NCBI GenBank assembly: GCA_016721305.1 | Contig: JADKIH010000001.1 | Location: 186,001 to 250,000 of the forward strand | Reading direction: 5' to 3' | DNA: 64,000 nt | Source of the DNA: Bacteroidota bacterium | GTDB lineage: Bacteria > Bacteroidota > Bacteroidia > AKYH767-A > 2013-40CM-41-45 | Shown: one piece after another, positions 43,401-55,546 of the stretch | Layout: every line of letters starts with the position of its first letter | How positions within the stretch are numbered: the stretch's first letter is position 1 | Made by a program: the position numbers and the translations under genes | The notes under the pieces: generated by a model | The model's database searches: none | Seen by the model: the letters and a program-made list of their open reading frames with translations, nothing else | Told to the model about the DNA's origin: nothing

Positions 43401-46400
43401 TGCGGTAGCACTTGTATTAGCCATACCGATTTCGAAGTTAATCATCGTACCTGTAGAACCGGCTGTTGTAGTGAAGGCAAGACTAGTGATATTACCAGGT
43501 GCCATTCCCGCAGCAGTTAATTCGCTGGCAAGAACTAAGAGTTGAGATCTGATTTGGTTACCACCACCGTTACCAGAACGATATGGGTTACCTTCATTTC
43601 CACCGATTGAACCTGTACCTGCACCACCTGTACTTACTGTACCCGGAGCGAAGTCGTTAGTCAATCCCTGTTAATGTTGTAGACTCACCTAAACAAACTG
43701 TGCTAGGAGATGCTGTAGCAGAACCGATAAACGGAGCTGCACCAACAACAACAGTCACAGAAGAAGACGCATTACAGAATCCGTCAGTTACATTGAGCGT
43801 ATAAGTATACGTTCCTGCTGCTGTCGGAGTAATTGTAAGAGCTGTGCTAGGCACATACGAGCCTGTCAATGGAGTAGTAATTCCACTTCCTGTTGAAGGC
43901 GAAGCAGATAATGTATAATCTATCCAAGGATAAGGGAGTGTACCGTCTGTCATAGTAAGAGTAACAGTACCACCTTGACATGCCGGACTTGTAGCTGAAA
44001 GAACCACATTACCTGCATCAATTACATCCTGGAATACGGCAACACGTGCACCTTCGCAAGTACCATCGAATTCAGATACATAGAATGTAGTCGGAACTGA
44101 GATTGAGTAAGCTGTAAGTACTGTGCCCGACTCACCTGCAATCGCTGTACCACCTGTTGGAACAGTGTACCAACGCATTAAACCACCTGAACCTACTACT
44201 GTACAAGTTGGAACACCAGGTCCGCACTGAGCATTGTCAGTTGCAGTTGGAGTTGCCGGTAATGGATTAACCGTTACAGTTACGTTCGCGAAGTTTGAAC
44301 AAACTCCGTCGTTCGCTTCTACTGTATAAGTAGTAGTTGTTGTAGGAGTTACAGTTACAGTATTTCCTGACAATGAACCAGGATTCCAAGTCCATGTAAG
44401 TGAACCGGCACCTGTTGTAAGTGTCTGAGCACCGAAACGCATGTTTGGACGAACTGAGTTAGATGTCGTAGCTGCTGTAACTAATTGAGGGTTACAACCT
44501 GCTCCATCTGAATAGTAGTAACTGTGTGAAGTAAATGCAGTTGTTGTATTGTTTACAACGGCATTCTGAGTGTATGATACACCGCTACCTGTAGTATTAC
44601 AAGTTGTACTTGCAGGACCAACACAAGAAGGACAATCACTGAATGTGATATCAATCAGGACATTCGAAGTACCATTCCAGAAGAATGGAGTCGAGAATGA
44701 GTGACTTGTCCAACCTGCTGTAGGGTTGAAGTTACCTACTGTGTAAACCTGAGTAGCACCTGTTTCGAATGTTAATGAAGCAGTAGTACTTGCTGTGTTC
44801 TTCATTGAAATCGTGAAGTTTCCATAACCAAGTGCATTTGTATTGCTCACAACGTCGAAACCTAATGATGTGATGTTACCTGCATACATTCCTGAAGCTG
44901 AAAGCTCAGAAGCAAGAACAATCATTTGGTGACGGTTACCTGTGTAGTAGTTACCATAAGGAGGCATGTTTGTAGTAGTAGAAGTACCGTTTTGGAGTAC
45001 GCCTGTTCCTACTGTAACATCACCTGCGGCAATAATCGGTGTTTGTGCTGTTAACACTACTGATTCACCTGCACAAATTGTAGATGGAACTGCAGTGATA
45101 GAGCTGATAGTCGGAGGTGTAGTTACTGTTACCACAACCTGAGCTGTAGTAGCACAACCTGAACCTGCGTCATTTGCATTTACCGTATAAGTGTAAACAC
45201 CACCGGCAGTTGCCTGAATAGTCTGAGAAGCACCAGTCAACGGAGTAGTAATACCGCTATTTGCTGAACTTCCAGTCCATGAATAAGCGTAGTTTGGATC
45301 ATTTGTACTTGTTGCATCCAATGTAAAGTTAATGAACGGACAAGTTGTTGATACAGTTGATGTAGCTGTAACAGCAATTGGAGATGTTACCTCTGCTATT
45401 ACTTCTGTACGTAAGCTTTCACATGAACCATCGAATTCAGAAACATAGAATGTTGTAGTCGATGAAATTGTGTAAGCTGTTAAATGATCTTGCGACTCAC
45501 CTGAAAGTGGGCTACCACCTGTTGATGCAAGGTACCAACGGAATAAACCGCCTGAACCTGTTACTGCACAACCCGGGATGGCTGTACCACACTGAGTTGA
45601 GTTAACTGCAGTTGGAGCAGCAGGAAGTGGATTTGTATTCACTACTACCGAAGCTGTAATTGAACAACCATTTGCGTCTGTAGCGATCGCAGTGTAAGTT
45701 GTTGTTGCAGTTGGCGTTACTGAAACCGATGCACCTGTACCTACTGTAGAAGTACCATCTGACCAAGAGAATGTTACTGTTGGAGCTGTGTTAGCTGCAA
45801 AAGTGAATCTTGGACGACTAGTACCTGTGCCTGTAGCTGTAGTAGAAGCTAGCATTGTAGCAGGAGTTTCAGAATCTGCCTGACGGTAAGCTGAGCATGT
45901 GAAACCAGGAGCATCAACTTTCATTGTTGAACCTGTAGCAGTTGTTGCAGCCGGTACACTAGACCAAGAAACAGATACAAGGATATTTGATACTCCGTCC
46001 CATGTCCAGCTTGAGCTTGAACCGGCACCGGTACCGAATGTGAATGTATTTACAGTGTTTGCTACCGGTGTAATTGCGTCGTTCACACCTGTACCGAGGT
46101 AAACCTGAGTAAGACCAGTAGTTACAAAGGCAGTTGTCATTGCTGTCAACGATGTTGAAGCAAGGCTAACTGAGAAACCATTGTATGTGGTACCGGATGT
46201 TGTCGGTTCGTAAGAGATCGCTGTGATAGGACCTGCACTTACACCAATAGCAGCCAATTCCGATGCCTTGATAATGTATTGTGTTTTAGCACCACCCCAA
46301 CCTCCTGGTAAGAAGGAAGCAGCTGTAGATGCGGATGTGGATGCACCTGCACCAAGAACTGCATTGCCTGGTTTAGAAGCAGCAGAAGATAAAGTAACTG

Positions 46401-49400
46401 ACTGACCTAAACAAACCGGATTTGGAGTTGCACTTGCCGTAGCAGTTGCGCCTAACATTGGCTCATCTGCATAAGATGTTCCTGTGATAGATGGAGTATA
46501 AACTCCGTCTGTAGCAACAGCAGAATAAGTAACTGTAGCGTTAACCGGTGTAGTAGCTGCAGGAATTGTTCCTGTCCAGCTAGTAGGACCACCTGTCATT
46601 GCAACAGTTGTTGGTGTACCACCATTATATGCATAAGTAAGGTTAACACCTGTAACCGGAAGAGCTCCGTCTACAGTTGTAACTGTAATTGTACGAGCTG
46701 TAGCTGTACATGCTATACCTGATGGACTCGCAGAAATTGCAGTAATCGCAGGTTGAACCTGTGTACCTGCAAATTCGTCAGCACCGATATCCGGAGTTGT
46801 TCCGCGTGTATCGCCATCGAAGTCAGTTGTAACACCACTGATAGTAGCAGCACCTGATTCAGCAGCTGTAGAAGCACCTGCAGTGAAATGCAAGAATGTT
46901 GAAGCTGAACCTGTAGTACTTGCGAATGTTGCATTCTCAAATACTGACGCTTGCTCACGTGGAGCTAAACCAGCCAACACTTTGTAAGCTGCTAAAGTAG
47001 CCTGAGCTGCTGTTCCGTCGTAATAAACCGGAGTCGTAGCTGTACCACCTGTGAAATACAAGTTGTTGTTAGATGTAGAAGCAAATGCTGTAAATGTTGC
47101 AGCAGCTCTTCTGAAACCAACAGCCAATGATGTACCGCCTGCGTTCAAGCCGTTATAGATGATGTTGTTACGTAAGTTAACAGAACCAGGAGTTACTGTA
47201 GCGCTTACACCTGAACTACCGCCTGAAGTTGTTCCAGACAAACGGATAGTGTTGAAGTAAACATTTACTGTTGAACCACCTGTTAAGCTAATACCCATGA
47301 TAGCATTTGTACCGGTTGCACCAACTGAGTTGAGGTTACCGATGATGTTATTACGGAGAGTAACAGTTGTACCTGAAGTAACAGACATACCTGTGATTGT
47401 AGAAGCACTACCACCTGCCGTAAGGTCATAAACCTTGTTGCTAGAATAAGTTGCAGTCAAAGATGCAGAAGAAGTAATACCTGTAATTGTACCACTGCTG
47501 GCTGCTTGCAATGTTGCTAAGCCTGCAACTGTGTTACCACTTACTGTACGTAATGTTGTAGCAAGTGTATTGTTCACAATACCGCGAATAGAATGAGTTG
47601 AAGTTGAAGCACCACCTACTGTTAAGTTAGTAATTGTGTTGTTTGTAACTGTCTCATCTGTTGAAGAACCTGCGTTAGAGAAACCGGTGATTGTACCGAC
47701 ACCAGCAGACAACGCTGTAATTGTGTTATTGTTAATTGTATTACCTGTGAATGTGTAAGCTGTTCCGGAAGCTCCAGAAACAACAGCACAGTTCATTGTA
47801 CAAGCAAGAGCACCACCTGCGATAACGTTACCTGTGATGGTGTTGTTATCGTAGTGATTCACACTAGCTGGAGTAGCAACAGAGCTAGAACCGGCAGTGT
47901 ATGTTGTCATAGTACCGGTTGAAGTCTTAGTGTTGTTAGTAATAGTGTTATTGCTAACGGTAATTGTACCAGGTGTACCTGTATTGGCAATACCTGTGAA
48001 TGTTCCTGTTCCTGATAATGAGTTAGTAGAAACAGTATTGAATGTCATTGTAACATTCGCATTCGTACCTGTTAAACCTGAAGTGATACCTGTGAATGCA
48101 GCAGTTGTTGCAGCAGACAATGTACAGTTCTGAACTGTGTTATTGCTGATGCTTGCTGTATTACCTGTACCTGAAGAACCCCAAGTGATACCGATTACGG
48201 CACCGGTTGTAACTGCCGGAGATACAGAAACAGTATTACCTGTGATTGAACCGTGTGGACCGCTACCACCGTTGATACAAGTTAATGCACCTGTGTGAGC
48301 AGCTGAAACACTGTTGATCTGGTTATTGGAAACTGTGATAGCACGGTTATCAGCGAATGATACAACAGTACAAGCAACAGTACTACCACCGAAGTTAGTG
48401 AAAGTGTTACCTGATACTGTATTCAATGTATCGTTTGTGCTAGATGTACCTGAAGCTGCCGTAGCTGCATTGAAGATAACACCACCGTAAGTATTCGTGA
48501 TTGTGTTATTTGTGATGCTTACTTTGTTACGGAAGGCCTGGATACCTGCTGCATCACCTGCTACTCCACCATATGTAAATGTTGTAGAAGCAAGATCTGT
48601 AGTGTTTGCAACACGTACACCGATTGCAGCTGTATTAGCTTTATTTAATGTGATTACACCATTTGTGTAAACTACATCGTTAGATCCATTTACGTTATCG
48701 CATTTGTAAACACCAAGACCTGCTTCCATTTCTACTGTAGCAGATGCTGTATTACCGTCGAACAGGTCGATACCGTCGAAAGTAATGTTATCCATACCAA
48801 CAACGTCAACGACGTCATCCGTAAACGTACTTCCCGCACCCGTACCTACACCTGCACTGATCTTCGCATTAGCACCGGCACCTGCTTCCACAAACGTTAC
48901 TGTTTGTGTAGGACCTGATTGTAAACCTGAAGCGAGAGCACACATCTTGAACACGATACCTGCTGAAGGAGCTGTTTCAGTGTAACCTGCTGCAACGTTG
49001 AATACAACGTTACCTGCAACACCTTTAGTATTCAAGTCGTTTGCTGCAGCTGCGAAGCTTGCATAGTTTGAACAACCTGAACCACCAATAGTATATGTTC
49101 CTGAAAGCGGACCACTTGGAGAGATCACAACCGGAGCTGAAGTAGCTGAACATCCTACTGAACTTGTTACAGTTACAGTGTATGAACCTGTTGTTGAAGT
49201 AGAGTAAGTAGCTGCATTCGGACCTACTGAAGTAGTACCATTCAATGTATAAGCGTAAGTAGTAATTGTCTGTGGACTTGCAGAAGCCGTTGTTGTCAAC
49301 GTTGCACTGCTTCCACCTAACAATGTTGTACAGTCAGCAGCAAGTGATACTGTTGGAACTGTACCTACTGTTAATGTAAGTGAAGAAACCGCTGCAGCAC

Positions 49401-52400
49401 AAGAACCTGCTCCATCCGGATCGTCTGTAGTTAAAGTAATCGTAACTGAACCTGCTGCGATATCGGCAACAGATGGAGTGTACGTTGTAGCTGTACCGAA
49501 TACATTCGATGGATTGAATGTACCTGTACCGCTTGATGACCATGTAGCTGTTGTAGCTGTACCACCGATAGAACCGCCTAATGTATAGTCACCACCGCAA
49601 ATTGTTGCGTTAGCACCTGCAGAAGCAGTTGCCGGAGTTGTACAAGGGCTGATAATAAATGATGCTGCAATTGTATGATCTGCTGCGATAGCTGTAAATG
49701 TGTATGAACCAACAGCACCTACAGAAACTCCGTCAACCAGAACGTCATCAACTTGATAACCTGCGTCAGGAGTGATAGTAAATGAAGGTGATGTACCACA
49801 ATCAACAACTACAGCACCTGACGGAGCAATTGTTCCGTTTGATCCTGCAGAAGCAGTAACAGTGTATTGAATCATAGTTACAACAAATGGAGCTGAAGTA
49901 ACAGCACAACCATCAGTAATTACGTCTACTGTATAAGAACCACCTGCGGTTGCTGTATAAGTAGCATTTGTTTCACCGCTGATAGGGTTACCGCTTTCGT
50001 TCCACTGATATGTTGTAGTTGCACCTGAAGCAGTTGCAGTTAATACTGAAGGACTACCAGTACAAATTGTTGAACTTGTTCCTGAAACGCTTACTGATGC
50101 ATTATTAACAGTAATAGTTGCTGTTCCTGAATTTGAACAAGAACCGATAGTAGCAGTTGCAGTATAAGTAGTTGTTGAAGTCGGAGTTACCGATACACTT
50201 GCAGTTATGTCTGAAGTGTTTGGTGACCATGACCAAGTTGGATTTGTAACTGAAGAATAAGTAAAGTATGTATTCAGACGGTTAGCGCTAGTTGTAGCTG
50301 TTGGATTCATTACAGTAGCAAGATCCGAAGTAGCGCTTGTAGTAGATGTTGTAGCATATACTGCAGTGTTACCGGAAGTAGCTGTGTAATATGTCTGAGC
50401 ATTGTTGATATTGTCAACACCATCCTGACGAAGATCGACTAAGAGGTTTGAAGTACCATTCCAAGCATAAGGAGTTGAGAAAGTGATCACGTTGTTTCCT
50501 ACTGCATGACTGTATGTTGCAGGACCGTAAACCAATGACAAACCTGATGTTGTGAATGTAGTCAATGTTGATGTACCAACTGTTCCCATGTAAACACGGA
50601 AGTTAGTTACATTCGTATTATCACCTAATGTTGTGATATCGAATCCGATTGAAGTGATGTTGCCGGCAAAAATACCTGCAGCATTCAATTCAGCCGGTGT
50701 AAACACCATCTGGCACCAGTACTGAGCCCAACGGTTACAGAAAGCTGTAGGTTGAGAAGTAGAACCGGACAACGAAGTTGCTGTTCCTACAACACCTGCT
50801 CCTGATGAACCGATTGTACCACCCGAAGCAACTAATGTCTCAGCCGATGTTCCGCAATGTAATGCAGAAGCCGGAGTGATAGTTACTGCTGAAGGAGTAG
50901 CATTTACGGTTACAGTTGCTGTTGCTGTTGTGTTACAACCAGAACCATCTAACGCACTTACTGTGTAAGTAGTAGTAGATGTTGGGCTAACACTATAAGA
51001 AGCAGCAGTTGGACCACCTGTCCAAGTGTATGTATAGTTCGGATCGTTTGAACTTGTTGCAGTCAAAGTTGTGCTCTGACCGTTACAAATTGTTGTCGTT
51101 CCGCCGATAGATACTGATGGAGGTGCGTTTACTGTAACGATTACCTCAGTACGCGGTGTACTTTCACATGTTCCATCGAATTCTGTTACATAGAATGTAG
51201 TTGTAGCAGAGATAGAAGTTGTGTAAGTAGCCGATACTCCCCGATTGAATTGGTGAGCCTCCTGTAGAAGCTGCATACCAACGGAAATTCGGTGTTCCTG
51301 CACCTGTTGTAGAAGTAACAGAAGCTGTTGGAACGTGAGGACCGCACTGTGTTGAGTTAGAAGCTGTCGGAGCTGATGGAAGCGCTACTACAGACACAGA
51401 AGCTGTGCTTGCAGAAAGTGTACAACCATTTACATCCGTTGCAGTAACCGTATAAATAGTAGTTCCTGTTGGAGTTACTGTTAATGGGCTACCTGTTCCA
51501 ACTGAACTTGTTCCGTATGACCATGCAAATGTTAAGCCTGAAGCAGCTTTAACACCTGTCCATGTGAATTTCGGACGGTTTGAGTTCGGAGTTGAAGATG
51601 AACCACCTGATGGAGTTCCAGTTGTTCCGCAGATAGTCGCAGATGTCTGACTATCTTGCTGCCAGCCGAAGTTACATACATATGAAGCAACATCATATTT
51701 GATAGTGCTTGATGATGATGTAGTAAGGCCTGTGCTCCAGCAGAAGCTAACAACGATATTTGATGTTCCGTTCCAGTTGAATGGAGTTGAGAACGTAAGT
51801 GTATTTACACCTACTGTCGGAGTATAGCTTGCACTTGTATAAACGTCAGTCAAACCTGAGAAGAAGCTGTTAGTCATTACAGTGTTAGCTGTAGAACCGA
51901 TGCTTAATGCTAAATCAGGGTAAGCCTGACCTGAAGTTGTTGCTTCAAATGATAAAGCTGTGATGTTACCGGCAGACAAACCTGCTGCAGTAAGATCAGA
52001 AGCTCTGATTAGGTATTGAGTTTTTGCACCACCCCATGATCCAGGGAACATTGTTGTTCCGAGTGATGAAGATGTGCTTGCGCCTGCTCCAAGAGCAACC
52101 GTACCATTTTGAGTAGCAGCACCTGTTAAAGTAGTTGTGCTACCTGTACAAACTGTGAGCGGAGAAGCGGAAGCCGAAGCAGAGTAACCTGTTAAAGGCT
52201 CGTCCTGATAAGAAGTTCCTGTCAACGAAGCATTCAGTGGAACGCTGTTAGTTGCAGTTACGCTCCATGTTACAACAGCATTCACAGGTGTACCGACAGG
52301 TATTGTTCCAACCCAAGTGTTACCTGATGAATTTGTCATTGTAATAGGAGACTGAGCAGTACCATTAAAACTGTAGTTTAATACTACTCCTGTAATTGTT

Positions 52401-54907
52401 CCTGAAGGAGTTGTTGCATCAACGCTCACGTTACGTGAAGCTGCTGTACAAAGATTTCCTGTCGGAGAAATTGTAAGACTTGCCAATGCCGGAGCCGGAG
52501 AAGTTCCTGCGAACTCATCAGCACCTGCATCAGGTGTAGTTGCATTACGTGTATCACCATCAAAGTCATCAGTAATGCCTGCAACTGCAGCACCAATACT
52601 TTCTGCTAATGTAGAAGCAGCAGGTGCGAAGTGAAGGAATGTAGAAGATGAACCTGTAGTACTTGCGAATGTGCAGTTTTCTGTGTTAGAAGCCTGATCA
52701 CGTGTTGCAGCTAATGTTTTGAAGCCTGCAAATGTATAAGCAGTTGTTCCATCATAATATACTGTGCTACCGTAGAACAAGTTGTTGTTAGAAGTTGCAC
52801 CGTAAGATGTAAGAGTCGTAGTTGAACGACGGTAACCAACTGCCAAACCGGCACCGGCTACGCTTGAATTGTTAACGAAGATGTTATTACGTAAAGTTAA
52901 CGCCGGAGTCGTAGAAGCAGAAATAGCGCTTGATCCGAAGAGAGCGCCTGAACTTGAACCTGCTAAATAAACTGTATTGTAATATGCGTTAACCGTTGTA
53001 CCACCGGCTACGTTAAGACCTACTACCGGATTGGCAGCATTGGCAGCAGTAGCACGGAGATCTCCGATTAAGTTATTTTGAACAGTATGCAAAGTTCCGG
53101 AGTTAATAGCGATACCATTAATAGTACCGGAAGCATTGCTCGAAGAAAGATCATAAATCTTATTCTTCGAAATTACACAGCTCGTTGGAGCTGAAGAAGT
53201 GATGCCCTGAACTGCCGAAGCACCCGTACTGGCAAAACCGCCAATCGTGTTTCCTACGACTGTTGAAGAAGTTCCTGAAGAACCAATAGTGATACCGGTA
53301 ATGGCTCCGCCGCTGGTAATACCTGTAATAGTATTTCCGCTAACCAAATTGCCATTTCCACCTTGAGCACCACCAAAGCTTGAGTTGATACCAACGATTG
53401 TGCTTGTACCACCAACGATGCTGCTAAATGTATTATTCGAAATATTGTGGTTAACTGAACCACCATCGGTATTATTATAAATGTAATAGCCGTTGCACCT
53501 GTAACTGTCATGTTAGAGAAGTTGTTACTGCTCCAGCTGAACGTTCCAGTTGTAGAACTACCACCTGTCGTAATACCTGTAACAGTACCACCGGCGCCTG
53601 TTTTATTGAAAGCAGTCACAATTGAGTTACTGTTGATATTTTGTGTACCACCTGCAACTACTGTTATACTATTACTAATAAAAGTAAAACTACCTGTTGT
53701 ACTTGTAGAAAGGTTGGTAAATGTGTTACTATTAATATTAGTAGTTGTAATTGCTGCTGCAGAACTTATTGCTGTAATACTTCCTGTTGCAGCTACTGTA
53801 TGATTTAGAGCCGTAAAGTTGTTATTACTAATAGACAAACTTGAACCACTAATAAATGACGTACCTGACACAATAATACCATTTAATGTACCTGTTACTC
53901 CTGGAGTCACAGCTATGGCATTATTGTTTATTGTATTAGTCGAAGTCGTAGTTGATGCAACAGTATAAGCAATAAGGTTGATACCAGTTACTGTTCCACC
54001 CACTGTTATACCGCCATTTGAACTTGTCAGCGTATTATAAGAAACGTTTACATTATAAGAGTTACGGATAAGGATACCATTCATAGTACCGGAAACGTTT
54101 ACATCACCTGAGAAGGTTGATGTTGTTCCCCAATTAGTGATCGAGTTCCCCTGACCGGCAGATGTACCACCGATATCGATTCCATTGTTCTGATCAGCTG
54201 CAGCTAGTGGTCCGATTACGCAGATACCAAAGTTAACGTTGCTGATCGTGTTTCCATAAACTTTCAAACCACTGTTACCCCAGCTGTTGTAGTAGCGGAT
54301 GCAGAAGTAGTGATCGTAGTAGCCGAGTGCGTCGAGTTACTGTAGATACCCCAGGTGTTCTGGTAAGTTCTGTTTAAGGTAATTGTGTTGTTTTGAATAG
54401 TGTTGTTCTGCGCACCATTCGTTGTACCGTTGTAGAACAAGGCTACACCAAATTCCGTCATGTTGTTCGTGCCGGCAGCTGTAGTTGTGTTCGTACCCAG
54501 CTCACTCATTGCGAAGTCCTGGATGGTAATCCAGTCACCGCCGACGATCTTGAAGATCGCATCGGTTAAACTTCCCGCTGTTTGAGCAGGGGCGGTATTG
54601 TACTAGAGCTACCGCTGATGACGATTGTGTTCGTCGAAGTTCCGGTAGCCGTAATAGAATAACCGCCTGCAGGTGCTGTTTCATTACCCGTGAGGGTGAT
54701 GGTAACAGGACCCGTAATCGTCGCAGCGTTCAACGCTGTGATGGCGTCGGCAAGACTAGTGTAGGTTGGAGCAAGTCCGGAACCCGAATTAGTCGTTACC
54801 TGAGCATCGGCTTGTGATGTGAACAAGCACAACGCTACGCAACTCGTCAAGAGCAGCCAGCGTGTAAACGCTGATGCCCTCTTGGTAGGGTAATTGTTGT
54901 TTTCCAT
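37461..54907 (-). CDS. Giant modular surface protein, about 5,815 residues, dockerin-like C-terminus (five indels)
   Basis: Five single-base indels split this gene, but repair of each joins continuous modular sequence: near 54589-54592 (one C missing), 54320-54330, 53470-53480, 51235-51242 (extra base) and 43660-43665 (extra base). Repaired length is 3 x 5816. Order: signal peptide (about 1-35); beta-helix 1 (NTITG/NNxF words, 54.7-52.7 kb) ending in DFDGDTRNATTPDAGADEF; Ig-like and ASEL modules; beta-helix 2 (48.9-46.8 kb) ending the same way; many Ig-like domains with TTTFYVxEFDGTCE; a choice-of-anchor/MAM-like domain (about 42.3-41.8 kb); a GEVED domain (IDYNRDGVYDASEW); and a C-terminal dockerin-like module with DINQDEFVDPND and DLNGDGFVDPND ending FSIHP. 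Probable adhesin. Start chosen at ATG 54907 because the signal peptide follows. Confidence 0.85.
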
Positions 54908-55279
54908 GATGGTTAAGTTATGTTGATTATTAATTTGATTTTTCAAAGTGGGTATAATAGAAAAGCACGCGTATGAAATGCGTTTCATCGCGTTGTGTAA
55001 AATAGTAAACAGATAGGAAGCTCGCGTGTATGAGTTCACGTATAGTCTAGTTCGTTAAGTTGTGATTTATATGTGTGGATGCACGGTTGGGACGCGCATG
55101 TTAAAGGTGAGATATTTATTTGGGTTTTGCAAATTATTTTTTTGAACACCCTGTTAACAGCGGATCGCAGTGCTGGCGGGGCTTTGAATGATATGTTAAA
55201 CTTAAAAAATCTGAACCCTAAAAACAACTCGTTTTGGGAATAGTTGACAGCATTTTGGCGAACGGCTTGTTTTTCGTGG

Positions 55280-55546
55280 TAAAATTCTGAATTCTGAATT
55301 ATGAATTATGAATTCAGAAAAACCTCTGTACAGGCCGTCAATCCTCGTTTTTAGCCGTTTTTCGTTGTTCTGATTTTTAAGTGGTTGATTTTTAACTGTT
55401 AGGTAATTTGGTTACTATATATATAGAGTGTGAGTTGTTTTAACGCACTTTGAAGTAAGTTGCTTTTGAATTCAGAATTATGAATTATGAATTATGAAAC
55501 TGGTAGCCGTTCTGAATTTTGAATTCTAAATTCTGAATTCCTCCTT
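55280..55546. repeat. AT-rich intergenic words (GAATTCTGAATTATGAATT)
   Basis: Three clusters of TTCTGAATTATGAATT words (55286-55320, 55467-55500, 55510-55545) lie between the giant gene and the Wzi-like gene. The rest of the gap 54908-55279 is AT-rich leader of the giant gene with no recognised signal. The words partly oppose each other and may fold. Confidence 0.7.

Noticed and set aside
38044..54000. Long plus-strand open frames opposite the giant gene (for example near 41059-41358, 43264-43545, 53510-53803)
   Set aside because: They are reverse-complement shadows of a Thr/Val/Ala-rich coding strand; they lack signal peptides or known motifs.
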